Source: a bacterium (GTDB taxonomy: Bacteria; Planctomycetota; Planctomycetia; Planctomycetales; Planctomycetaceae). Taken from it: a stretch of 64,000 nt of DNA. Shown in pieces: positions 43,983 through 53,507 of this stretch (positions within the stretch are counted from its first letter, which is position 1; every line of letters starts with the position of its first letter). The position numbers and the translations under genes are program-made. The stretch spans positions 868,001-932,000 of the forward strand of contig WGME01000003.1 in NCBI GenBank assembly GCA_016125225.1, in the 5' to 3' direction. The notes below the pieces were generated by a model. It had not been told where the DNA came from. It did not search any database and was given only the letters and a program-made list of their open reading frames with translations.

Positions 43983-45161
43983 CTATTCCAACGCCGGACC
44001 GATCCGCAGGTTGCGGAACTTGACCACGGTGCTGTGGTTCTGCAATCCGAGATAGCCGCTGGTCTTCCGCAAGGCCAGCAACGGATGAGAATCCGCCGTG
44101 ATATCCACGACAACTTGGCCGTTATGAATCGTTCGTACTCGCTGACCGCGACAGTTGATCTCCAGCGAATTCCATTGACCTGCCGGTCGTGTCACTCGTG
44201 GGTCAGCCCCAGAGATATCATAGACCGAAGCCGAATACTGGTACGGCTTGAGCTGGGCATATTTCGGGTCGGCATCGTCCAGCAGTTGTACCTCGAAACC
44301 CGCCGGTGGCAGGGTGTCGTTCTCGCGGTGATGCAGGCCATCTGACGGAACCCGCACATACACACCACTGTTTCCGCCTTCTGAAACCAGATAGTCGAAC
44401 CGCAGATTGAAGTCGCCGTACTCTTGTGCAGTTCTTAACCACGGGCCTTTCTTTCCATCGCAGACCAGCAGGCCATCGACCACGCTCCAGCAGGCATCGG
44501 CAGGGCTCTCCGCGCCGCTCCAACCGGCCAGATCGCGACCATTGAACAGCGAATCAAAACCCAGTTCCTTGAGACGCACATTGCGGACCAGGAACTGGCC
44601 ACCCAGCGGAACTTCAATTTGAAAACCGACGTAGCCCTGCAAACGCGTCAGACCGCCTACGTCATAAGCCGCTTCCCCATTGATCTTCAAGGCCACGCGG
44701 TCTCCCACCACCTTGAGATCGAAGACATTCCATTGTCCGGCGGGTTTCGCGAGTCCCGTGCTCATGGCTCCGGGCAAGTTACCGATGTTGCCTTCTTTTC
44801 CTTCCAGCAGATTGACCTGATACGAGGCTTTGGGAAACGGAGCGCCGCCGTTGGCCGTGCGGATGTAAATGCCCGCGTCGTACTTGGTGTTTTGCAGAGC
44901 CTGCCATTCGAGATGCAGTTCGAAGTCGCGGTATTCATGCGGAGATCGCAGCCAGCCGTTGCCCCCTTTTAATCGCAGGCAGCCATCAACGAAGTCGGCT
45001 TCCGCTCCATTTTCCAGCACCCAGTCGCCGAGCGATCCCTCCGCAAACGGCGTGGTCTCAAATCCCGCGACAGATTCGGCGGCCGTCAAAGGTAGTGCTG
45101 TCATCATCAGGCTGCACAATCCGATCCCCATCACAATCAACGCGCGCTGCATGCTTCGCAC
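43983..45161 (-). CDS. Secreted protein with two tandem DUF1080 domains
   Basis: A 392-residue exported protein. A signal peptide (QRALIVMGIGLCSLMMTALP) is followed by a first DUF1080 domain (FAEGSLGDWVLENGAEADFV; YDAGIYIRTANGG; VFDLKVVGDRVALKINGE) and a second (FDSLFNGRDLAGWSGAESP; GNSGVYVRVPSDG; LEINCRGQRVRTIHNGQVV). The two halves are probably the product of an internal duplication. The start may be the ATG at 45161 or the third codon ATG at 45152. It lies 62 nt downstream of the DUF1501 gene on the same strand and may be in its operon. Confidence 0.88.
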   Translation of the reverse strand: MRSMQRALIVMGIGLCSLMMTALPLTAAESVAGFETTPFAEGSLGDWVLENGAEADFVDGCLRLKGGNGWLRSPHEYRDFELHLEWQALQNTKYDAGIYIRTANGGAPFPKASYQVNLLEGKEGNIGNLPGAMSTGLAKPAGQWNVFDLKVVGDRVALKINGEAAYDVGGLTRLQGYVGFQIEVPLGGQFLVRNVRLKELGFDSLFNGRDLAGWSGAESPADACWSVVDGLLVCDGKKGPWLRTAQEYGDFNLRFDYLVSEGGNSGVYVRVPSDGLHHRENDTLPPAGFEVQLLDDADPKYAQLKPYQYSASVYDISGADPRVTRPAGQWNSLEINCRGQRVRTIHNGQVVVDITADSHPLLALRKTSGYLGLQNHSTVVKFRNLRIGPALE

Positions 45162-45223
45162 CTTGTCAACAATGCTGTTTCCTCTGCCGACGCTGCAGAA
45201 TTCCGGTCAGCATCATACGCGGA

Positions 45224-46621
45224 CTACGCCAGAATTGCTGCAATGGGCGTGCCCCGGCTGATGGGCAACGGACGGCCCAGCGGGTCTTGGATTTCTGTTT
45301 CCGGCGCGTAACCCAGACGGTCGAAGATGGTTGCCGTGATGTCACACGGTTGTACCCGACCTTCTTGCGGATAGGCTCCCTGAGCGTCGGATGATCCATA
45401 GACCATACCGCCACGGATACCACCCCCGGCCAAAGCGACCGAAAAGACCTGGCCCCAATGATCGCGACCGCCTCGGCCATTAAAACGCGGCGTCCGGCCG
45501 AATTCCGCCAATACGGCGACCAGCGTCTCTTCGAGCAGCCCGCGCTGTTCGAGGTCTCGGATCAAAGCCGACAAGGCCAGATCGAGCGGCGGCATCAGCA
45601 CGGTTTTGAGTCGTTGTGTCTCTCGCGCATGGCTATCCCAACACGGAGCGTCGTCGGGTTCATCGGCTCCACGGAACCAGTTGACCTGCACGAATGAGAC
45701 GCCAGCTTCGAGCAACCGACGCCCTAACAGCACACTTTGTCCAAACTGGTTGCGACCATAACGATCGCGGGTCCGAACCTCTTCCCGATTCAGGTCACAG
45801 GCTTCACGGGCTTGTGCCGTGCCAAGCAACGTCAACGCCTGTTCGCGTTGTAGACCATAGGTGTCGAAGGATGGCCCGCGATCGATCGTTCGTAGCTGGG
45901 TCTCCAATTGAGTCAGCAGCGAGCGGCGGTTATCTAACCGACCCAGTGGGACATCGGCCTGCAACTTGAAATGAGGGACTTCAAAGTTCGAAGAACCCGG
46001 CTGACAGTTGAACAACCAGGGATCAGACGACGGACCTAGAAATCCCGAGTCTTGTCCCGGCCAGACTGATTGATCGGTATTGAAGATGTGGTGTGGTAAC
46101 CGCACCGCCGGGGGTAACAATCGCGGTCCACTGTGTAGATGCTGAATGACCGAACCCATCGTCGGCCAGTTGTTTGGCGCACCGGGGTTGGCGTTTTCCA
46201 CCTGCATGGGAACGTGCGGCACGCCGGTCATCATCTGGTAGCCGCTCGACGAATGTGCGTTATCGCCACTGGCCACGGCTCGCAGAATCGCCAAGTGATT
46301 GGCCACCTGAGCGGTTTCCGGCAGCAACTCACAGATTTCCATGCCCGGTACAACCGTGGGAATGGGCCCGAGTTCGCCACGGATTTCGCTGGGGGCCAGC
46401 GGCTTCGGGTCCCATGTGGAATGCTGGGGGGGACCACCGAGCAGAAAGAGAACGATACACCGCTTGGCACGGGCGGGATGACCACTGACCACATGGGCCG
46501 CCGACAAGGGATCGGCTAAACCGCAGCTGGCCGCGAGGGTCGCAAGTGACCCCGCGCGGAGCAATTCCCGGCGGGACAATCCATCACACAGACGTGGTCC
46601 CTGATCGGAGATCGAGAGCAT
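45224..46621 (-). CDS. DUF1501 family protein with Tat-type leader
   Basis: A ~465-residue sulfatase-superfamily-like protein. The ATG at 46621 gives LSRRELLRAGSLATLAAS, a twin-arginine leader ending near DPLSA; the open frame to 46702 is not needed. Family hallmarks include CIVLFLLGGPPQHSTWDPKP, the internal VQVNWFRG, CWDSHARETQRLK, LVAVLAEFGRTPRFNGRGGRDHW and the C-terminal CDITATIFDRLGY. DUF1501 proteins are expanded in planctomycetes and often pair with DUF1553/DUF1549 cytochrome-like genes; here it is upstream of a double DUF1080 gene. The substrate is unknown. Confidence 0.9.
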   Translation of the reverse strand: MLSISDQGPRLCDGLSRRELLRAGSLATLAASCGLADPLSAAHVVSGHPARAKRCIVLFLLGGPPQHSTWDPKPLAPSEIRGELGPIPTVVPGMEICELLPETAQVANHLAILRAVASGDNAHSSSGYQMMTGVPHVPMQVENANPGAPNNWPTMGSVIQHLHSGPRLLPPAVRLPHHIFNTDQSVWPGQDSGFLGPSSDPWLFNCQPGSSNFEVPHFKLQADVPLGRLDNRRSLLTQLETQLRTIDRGPSFDTYGLQREQALTLLGTAQAREACDLNREEVRTRDRYGRNQFGQSVLLGRRLLEAGVSFVQVNWFRGADEPDDAPCWDSHARETQRLKTVLMPPLDLALSALIRDLEQRGLLEETLVAVLAEFGRTPRFNGRGGRDHWGQVFSVALAGGGIRGGMVYGSSDAQGAYPQEGRVQPCDITATIFDRLGYAPETEIQDPLGRPLPISRGTPIAAILA

Positions 46622-46766
46622 GGGGCGCGTTCCAACTTCGATCTTGAACATGGCGAGCCACAGCGGCTCTGCCATGGAAGGTCGGATTGTAACACGCATC
46701 AACCGCAGTTGAAATGAGAATTCCCGCAGAAATCAGACGGCATCGCAGCCAATTCCGCAGTTGGGG

Positions 46767-47906
46767 TTACCAGCGGAAGAGAGCCGTGCCCCAAGTGAGT
46801 CCGGCACCAAAACCGCTCATCACCACGGTATCACCCCGGTGAATCATCCCTTTGCGGAACGCTTCATCGAGCGCCAGAGGAATGGAGGCCCCGGAGGTGT
46901 TGCCGTATTCCTGAAGGTTATTGAAGATCTTCGTCGGTGAGACGCCGAGTTGCTCTGCTGCATAATTGATGATGCGGATGTTGGCCTGATGCAGCACATA
47001 GAGCGACACATCATGCACACCGAGGCCGCTCTTCCGCAGCACCAGTTCGATGGTTTCCGTAACGGCTCGCACCGCCCATTTGAAGACGCTGCGGCCATCC
47101 ATTTGCAGGAAGTGTTCGCCAGCATCAATCGCGGCAGCGGTGATGGGGAACTTTGATCCACCGCTCTTGCGGTCGAGCATCGCTCCGCCACTGCCATCCG
47201 AACCGAGTTGATAACAGACCAACCCTTGGTGTGCATCACCTCGGGTCAGCAGGACGGCACCCGCCCCATCGCCGAAGAGCGGGGCCACCTTTTGATCGCT
47301 CGGATTGACGATGCGGCTGTTGCAGTCGCCGCCAATCACCAAAGCCATGCGGCTATTGCCGGTGGCCACAAACTGGGCAGCCGTCGTCAACGCGTACATG
47401 AAGCCCGAGCAGGCTGCTTGCACATCAATCGCCGGGGCATCGAGTCCTAAGGCATCCTGGACCAGATTAGCAGTTGACGGGCAGTGAAAGTCGGGAGTGA
47501 ACGTGCCGACGACTACGAGATCAATTTGCCGGGGATCGATACTGGCTGCACGAATGGCCCGGCGAGCTGCTTCCACACAGAGATCGCTGGTGGCCTGATT
47601 TTCTGCCGCGTAACGACGTCGCAGAATGCCCGTGCGTTGTTCGATCCAACCGGAGTCACAACCGTAGAGTTCCTGCAGGTCGGCATTCGTCACGATGCGA
47701 TCGGGAACATACGAGCCCGTGGCGACAATCTGCACACCCAGGAGTGACCGGGTTCGCTGACTCCACCCCGTCGACGAGATTTCGGCCACCGTCGGTTCTC
47801 GACGCTGGACTGAACCAAGCGAGTGATGGGCCAGCGGCTCGAGCACCGATGACTCCATGGGCAAGACCCTTGTGGTGGAGGGGTTGTCATACATATGCGG
47901 TCGCAT
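46767..47906 (-). CDS. fabH: Beta-ketoacyl-ACP synthase III (FabH) with extended N-terminus
   Basis: KAS III-type condensing enzyme that starts fatty-acid chains from acyl-CoA and malonyl-ACP. The triad is intact: Cys166 in VQAACSGFMYA, His in VLHQANIRI, Asn in GNTSGASIPLAL. Compared with standard FabH (Cys at ~112) there is a ~54-residue N-terminal extension before the LLGVQIVATGSYVP start of the fold. An ATG at 47858 (MESSVLEPL) is an alternative start that would shorten it. No acp or fabD is adjacent, so a role in a secondary lipid rather than bulk fatty-acid synthesis is possible. Confidence 0.9.
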   Translation of the reverse strand: MRPHMYDNPSTTRVLPMESSVLEPLAHHSLGSVQRREPTVAEISSTGWSQRTRSLLGVQIVATGSYVPDRIVTNADLQELYGCDSGWIEQRTGILRRRYAAENQATSDLCVEAARRAIRAASIDPRQIDLVVVGTFTPDFHCPSTANLVQDALGLDAPAIDVQAACSGFMYALTTAAQFVATGNSRMALVIGGDCNSRIVNPSDQKVAPLFGDGAGAVLLTRGDAHQGLVCYQLGSDGSGGAMLDRKSGGSKFPITAAAIDAGEHFLQMDGRSVFKWAVRAVTETIELVLRKSGLGVHDVSLYVLHQANIRIINYAAEQLGVSPTKIFNNLQEYGNTSGASIPLALDEAFRKGMIHRGDTVVMSGFGAGLTWGTALFRW

Positions 47907-48252
47907 CCATGCCAGGGCGACCAGTTGAACCGAAGGAGCAATGCCGAGTGAACATTCCGACTCGGACGGTTACTCACGAATCAGGCGTAACTGGTTCGGT
48001 CTCCTGAAGTTCCCGCGGATTGGTTCATCGAAGTATAACCGGGCTGACCTGAGCACTCCAGTCAACACCGGCAGCTCTTGCCAGATTGTCGAATCATCAG
48101 ACTCTGGTAACGGCTGGCGAAGTTTTAACGCTGCGAAAGGACGCTGCATTATGGCAAAATGTGAGGGTGCGACAAGATGGAAATCTCAGCCCGCCCGGCT
48201 GAGCAAATCTGTGTACGACTGACCAACCCGAGAAGATCATCAGAAATTCATA
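47907..48252. other. 346-nt intergenic region, nothing recognised
   Basis: Between the divergent fabH-like gene and the small jelly-roll gene. No repeat, hairpin with T tail or convincing ORF was seen. It must hold the promoters of both genes. Confidence 0.4.
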
Positions 48253-48675
48253 ATGCACCGAATTTCTCTCCGTGGCCCCTGGACCATCACCCACTCGGAA
48301 CTGCTCGATTCGCAGGCCATTCCACAGCGGTTGCCACTCCCCTGGCGAAACCTGTTCGGCGACGTGGGCGGAACGGCAGTCTTCTGCCGGACGTTTCATG
48401 CTCCAACCAATCTCGACGAGACGGAAGTCGTGCGTCTTGTTTTGACGGGTTATCGCGGGGCGGGTCAAGTCTCTCTCAATGGTTTGGAACTGGGAGTATT
48501 GGCGGCGGAGCAGTCCACATGGTCGGCGGAAATCACTGATAAACTACGTTCCACGAACCGGTTACGCATTGAGCTGGCTTACGAGCCCACGGAGCCTGAT
48601 GTACCGGGCGGCCTCTACGATGTCGTCGAATTGCAGATCGAACAACGCGGCGAGGCACGGCCTTCTTCGACTTAA
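48253..48675 (+). CDS. Small beta-sandwich (glycosidase-2 N-domain-like) protein
   Basis: A 140-residue protein resembling the sugar-binding domain that precedes glycoside hydrolase family 2 catalytic domains: RGPWTITHSELLDSQ, FCRTFHAPTNLDETEVVRLV, GYRGAGQVSLNGLELGVLA. No catalytic domain follows. It might be an isolated carbohydrate-binding domain, or a degraded remnant; homology is moderate. The stop overlaps the convergent membrane-protein stop by 4 nt. Confidence 0.6.
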   Translation: MHRISLRGPWTITHSELLDSQAIPQRLPLPWRNLFGDVGGTAVFCRTFHAPTNLDETEVVRLVLTGYRGAGQVSLNGLELGVLAAEQSTWSAEITDKLRSTNRLRIELAYEPTEPDVPGGLYDVVELQIEQRGEARPSST

Positions 48676-49472
48676 GCGGCGGCTCGAACGGCTGCGGCGA
48701 CAGCCATATAGCCCACATCGCCAGTCATCGGCGCATCGAGTCGGCGGCGAACGTGGATGCGTAATCCATAGGGGAACGCCGCCGCCAGCTTCACTTCCCA
48801 GTCGTGTCCATCCAGGTCCTCCAGTTCCACTTCGGGACTGCAGCCCAGGGCGGGGCAGAACGCCACGTGCACGGTTTGCTCCCGCTGTCCCTCGGCGAAG
48901 ACCATGTGCACGGTTCCTTCAATGGATTCGGTGCCCATTTCCACCCGACGGACTTGCGTCTGCACGGGGGCTTCCGCGGGAGTGACCGCCACGGGGGATT
49001 TGATTTCGGGTTGAACCGTGACGCTTTCATGAATTGGCGAAAGTGAGGCCGGTTTGACCTCGTCGGAATGGACTGCCTCGACCAATTCCCAGGACGTGGT
49101 GAAGACAACCGCCATCACAGCCGCAAGCACGGCCAAACCGAGAAAAATCCCCAGTCCGACGGCCGTCCACAGGGGCAAAACCGCCAGGATTGCAGCACCC
49201 CCGATGACACTCGACAGACAGACCGCCATGCCACCAGGAACGCGAAATCCCTTGATTTCAAGGCATTCCGTGTGACGCAGCAGCCAGGCAGCCAAGGCAC
49301 ACATCCCCAGCAAAATCGTTGACCAGAGCATCCCCAGGCCCATGGGGATGGGAGTGGTGATGGCCCCACCGAGTCGGCGGCTGATCAGCACGGCTGTAGT
49401 GAGAGCGGCAGCGGTCCAAATTCCCACCGCCAATTGACGCTGCGGTTCCGTGGTTTGCATCGCGGACATCAC
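48672..49472 (-). CDS. Uncharacterised membrane protein
   Basis: A 266-residue protein with about four transmembrane helices in its N-terminal half (LAVGIWTAAALTTAVLIS, GLGMLWSTILLGMCALAAWL, AVCLSSVIGGAAILAVLPL, LGIFLGLAVLAAVMAVVF). The C-terminal half is soluble and contains VRRVEMGTESIEGTVHMVF and CPALGCSPEVELEDLDGHDW. No family name was recognised. Similar proteins with a cytosolic tail follow membrane segments in many planctomycetes. It lies upstream of metK on the same strand, 116 nt from the metK stop to the gene's own promoter side, and is convergent with the small beta-sandwich gene. Confidence 0.6.
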   Translation of the reverse strand: MMSAMQTTEPQRQLAVGIWTAAALTTAVLISRRLGGAITTPIPMGLGMLWSTILLGMCALAAWLLRHTECLEIKGFRVPGGMAVCLSSVIGGAAILAVLPLWTAVGLGIFLGLAVLAAVMAVVFTTSWELVEAVHSDEVKPASLSPIHESVTVQPEIKSPVAVTPAEAPVQTQVRRVEMGTESIEGTVHMVFAEGQREQTVHVAFCPALGCSPEVELEDLDGHDWEVKLAAAFPYGLRIHVRRRLDAPMTGDVGYMAVAAAVRAAA

Positions 49473-49526
49473 TCAGACTCCTGGCAGACCGGCGAGTGAT
49501 AGGCGATTTCGACCACGGCGCGAATG

Positions 49527-49556
49527 CAAAAAGCCCGGAGAATTTCCCCCGGGCTT
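49527..49556 (-). terminator. Intrinsic terminator of metK
   Basis: On the minus strand an AGCCCGG...CCGGGCT stem (49532-49538 with 49549-49555) with a 10-nt loop, followed by TTTTTG. It starts 33 nt past the metK stop. Confidence 0.85.
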
Positions 49557-49588
49557 CTTCAGTCCACGTTATCCATCAGTCGGCAAGA

Positions 49589-50734
<1,146 letters not shown>

Positions 50735-51017
50735 CGCGGTCTTTGTACTATCCAGGAGAGGGAAATTCCGCGGCGATCAGACGTCCAGGGGACTCCAGCA
50801 ACGCGATCCGCCGCAAACGGTGGCTATCAGAAACTTCTGCTCGCCAGAGCAGGGGAGTATAAGTCTTCACAACTTGAGCGGCAACTCTTCGGGAATGCCG
50901 TGGGCAGAATCCTCCGGGAAGCAGCCGAGACAATTTGTCAGGATTCCGGGAGAATTGCGAGGTGACAAGATTGCCGGAAGTCGGTAGATTGCCGTCACGT
51001 CTGAGGGAGCAGACCTG

Positions 51018-51800
51018 ATGCCCATGTCGATTCCGATGTCTCACACCGCCGTCGAAACTCAGCAGGATGCTGAACTGCCATGCCTCGTTTTACTGCCCGG
51101 TCTCGACGGGACCGGCCGGATGTTTACGCCCTTTATCGAGCGGCGGCCCATCGATCAGCAGGTACTGGTCATCGGCTATCCGGGAGATGAACCGCTCGGC
51201 TATGACCAGTTGTTCGCGCGTGTCTGGTCGCAACTGCCGCATGGTCGGCCGTTTGTCGTTCTTGGCGAATCATTTTCCGGGCCACTCGCTGTCCGCGTCG
51301 CGGCGGAATCACCTGCGGGGCTGTGCGGCGTGGTCCTGTGTGCCAGTTTTGTGACCAGTCCGACACCGTGGTACATCCGCTGGTGGCCATCGTTATTCTC
51401 GGCCCGTGTGGTGAAGACTTTGGTCAAACTCGAGGGCTGGGCGTCTCGACTGATGCTGCGTCGCTGCAAAGTCGAGATGAAGGCCATGATGCGCGATGCC
51501 CGTCATCAGGTTTGTCCCGAAGTGATCGCCCATCGCGTGCGGTCGACGATGACAGTCGATGTGCGCCAGGAACTGCAGAAACTTACCGTCCCGCTGCTTT
51601 ACCTCGCGGGTCGTTGGGATCTCGTGGTGCCGAAACGGAGTCGCACGCAGATTCAGCGGTTGCGTCCCGATACGGCCCTGAGCCTGATCGATGGCCCCCA
51701 TGCTCTCCTGCAAACCCGGCCCGATCTGGCCTGGACGGCGATCATGGAATGGTCTGCCACCTTGCCATCAACGGCACGAATCGGGAAACTGGCTGGTTGA
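51018..51800 (+). CDS. Alpha/beta-hydrolase family protein
   Basis: A 260-residue hydrolase. Oxyanion region CLVLLPGLDGTGRMFTPF, nucleophile elbow VVLGESFSGPLAV, an acid in LAGRWDLVVP and the His in IDGPHALLQTRPD form a complete Ser-Asp-His set. ATGs at 51018, 51024 and 51036 are possible starts. No signal peptide. It is followed 44 nt later by the DUF2306-like gene. Such proteins are esterases or lipases; the substrate is unknown. Confidence 0.85.
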   Translation: MPMSIPMSHTAVETQQDAELPCLVLLPGLDGTGRMFTPFIERRPIDQQVLVIGYPGDEPLGYDQLFARVWSQLPHGRPFVVLGESFSGPLAVRVAAESPAGLCGVVLCASFVTSPTPWYIRWWPSLFSARVVKTLVKLEGWASRLMLRRCKVEMKAMMRDARHQVCPEVIAHRVRSTMTVDVRQELQKLTVPLLYLAGRWDLVVPKRSRTQIQRLRPDTALSLIDGPHALLQTRPDLAWTAIMEWSATLPSTARIGKLAG

Positions 51801-51843
51801 AGCATCGTTGATTACTGAGGCCGTGAGCTCTGCCGGTGATGCC

Positions 51844-52515
51844 ATGCCTCTTCGCCGCCAGTTGCCGTTGGTTCGACTATTGACATTTGCCGCGTGCCTG
51901 TTGATTGGCAAGGTGCTGGTCGAGATTCTGCTCAATTACCGGTACTACTTCCCGGCCGATTTTGAACGCGGCGAGTTTCTGACAGGTCGCGATCGTTACT
52001 TCTGGCAGGGGTATCACTGGGCGTTCTATCCGCACATTCTCGTGGGGCCCTTCACGCTGATTGCAGGGACATTGCTCCTCAGCGAGAAGTTCCGGCGGTG
52101 GTCTCCGCGCTGGCATCGCATCATCGGCCGTTGTCAGGTGGTGAGCATCCTGTTCGTGATTGTGCCGAGTGGACTCTGGATGGCCCGCTTTGCCGCCAGT
52201 GGTCCGGTCGCAGCTGTCGGCTTTGTGCTCTTGTCGATGCTCACGGGACTTACTGCGGTGATGGGCTGGCGTGACGCGGTCGGCCGACGGTTCGTGAACC
52301 ATCGTCGTTGGATGTGGCGGTGCTACCTGCTTCTGTGTTCTACGGTAATTCTAAGGTTGATGGGCGGCTTCGGCCGTGTCATGGAAATCGAGGCCCATTG
52401 GTACTATGGCCAAATGGCATGGACCAGTTGGCTCGCGCCGCTGATCGTGTTCGAAGTGATGGAACAGTGGCGCGGGCGAAGGCAGCCCACCCATCGCAAT
52501 GAGTGGGCTGCTTGA
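51844..52515 (+). CDS. DUF2306-like membrane protein
   Basis: A 223-residue integral membrane protein with about six hydrophobic segments. The ATG at 51844 (MPLRRQLPLVRLLTFAACL) is chosen, as the frame upstream to 51691 is antisense-like and unhydrophobic. DUF2306-type marks are PHILVGPFTLIAGTLLL, WHRIIGRCQVVSILFVIVPS and FVNHRRWMWRCYLLLCSTVI, with the conserved His residues. The function is unknown. It ends 7 nt before the convergent DUF1559 gene's stop. Confidence 0.82.
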   Translation: MPLRRQLPLVRLLTFAACLLIGKVLVEILLNYRYYFPADFERGEFLTGRDRYFWQGYHWAFYPHILVGPFTLIAGTLLLSEKFRRWSPRWHRIIGRCQVVSILFVIVPSGLWMARFAASGPVAAVGFVLLSMLTGLTAVMGWRDAVGRRFVNHRRWMWRCYLLLCSTVILRLMGGFGRVMEIEAHWYYGQMAWTSWLAPLIVFEVMEQWRGRRQPTHRNEWAA

Positions 52516-52522
52516 TGTCGCA

Positions 52523-53284
52523 TCAGAACTCTCCGGCGGTGTCACCCGCGGCGATGGTGAACGCGGCCTCGAGGACCTTTCGATCGATGTTCTCAGAGAT
52601 GAAGCGAACGGCTCCATCGGCGAGCAAACCATGCCGCCCGCCAGTATGGCTATTCTTCGAGACCACCATGAAATCTTCCAGCACGGTGGCATCGGCATCG
52701 TACGGCGACATCCATTCGATCGCCTGTTCTCCCGGAACTTCGATGACCATTAACGTCTGGCTTGTGCCATCGGTGGTGTCCTCGAGTTTCCTGGCTTCCG
52801 CACCGGGAAAGATGCTGTCCGGTGTGCTAATCACCATGTAGGTTGTTTTGGGGGACGTCACGTTCGCGCTGGGGCATGCATACCCGTAAATGTTTTTCTC
52901 ACTCGCTGCCGCATTCACCGGGTCATCCCAGGGTTTGGTGAGATCGATGGTTTTATACAGCGCGGCCTGATCAATGTAGGGCAGAATCAGCGTCCGCCAA
53001 CTGTGCAGTCGGTTCCCATCGGCGTCGACTGTGTATGCCTGCGGAAAACTGCCGTAGGCGTCATGATAGTTATGTAACGCCAAGGCAATTTGCTTGAGAT
53101 TGTTGCGGCATTGCGTGCGACGGGCTTCGCCGCGACCGCTTTGACGAGTGGCAGGAATCAACAGCGCAATCAGAATCGCGATGATGCACAGCACCACCAG
53201 GACTTCAATGAGCGTAAAGGCCTGCCGCCGACGTCTGGACCACGGGGGAGCATGGCATAGGAATGAATGAGAGAACGTCTTCAT
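52523..53284 (-). CDS. DUF1559 type II pseudopilin
   Basis: A 253-residue pseudopilin. The N-terminal prepilin motif is [28 protein letters not shown] (Phe and Glu5 typical), cleaved by prepilin peptidase. The DUF1559 head has the conserved [27 protein letters not shown] start, and ends with the [10 protein letters not shown]-type strand ([16 protein letters not shown]) typical of the family. Planctomycetes carry dozens of such genes and their role is unknown. No other secretion genes are beside it. Confidence 0.95.
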   Translation of the reverse strand: MKTFSHSFLCHAPPWSRRRRQAFTLIEVLVVLCIIAILIALLIPATRQSGRGEARRTQCRNNLKQIALALHNYHDAYGSFPQAYTVDADGNRLHSWRTLILPYIDQAALYKTIDLTKPWDDPVNAAASEKNIYGYACPSANVTSPKTTYMVISTPDSIFPGAEARKLEDTTDGTSQTLMVIEVPGEQAIEWMSPYDADATVLEDFMVVSKNSHTGGRHGLLADGAVRFISENIDRKVLEAAFTIAAGDTAGEF

Positions 53285-53391
53285 GAGACTGACTCCAGAA
53301 AGGAAAGAAACGAGTCAGGAACAACACGGAATGAAAATCACGAGACGTGATCTCTTCACGATATGCCGGAGATCGCAGTGATTCAACAGCT

Positions 53392-53497
53392 TTTACCAGC
53401 CCGCAATGTCTTAGCCCCCTGTCAGTGACGGGGGGCCGGTGGGGCATGGGGGCATCGATTATGAATCGGCCCCCGGTCAATGACCGGGGGCTAAGAC
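53392..53497. repeat. Palindromic element, copy 5, next to a remnant of another family
   Basis: A 90-nt element (53408-53497) bounded by GTCTTAG and CTAAGAC with two hairpins. Directly before it, 53392-53406 (TTTTACCAGCCCGCA) is identical to the start of the element at 10893, and its continuation is cut off by the GTCTTAG boundary. The element ends 10 nt before the waaA stop. Confidence 0.8.
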
Positions 53498-53507
53498 GTG
53501 CGTGTCA

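Noticed and set aside
50735-51017. SAM riboswitch upstream of metK
   Set aside because: No conserved SAM-I, SAM-II or SAH core was recognised on the minus strand. A covariance-model search would decide.
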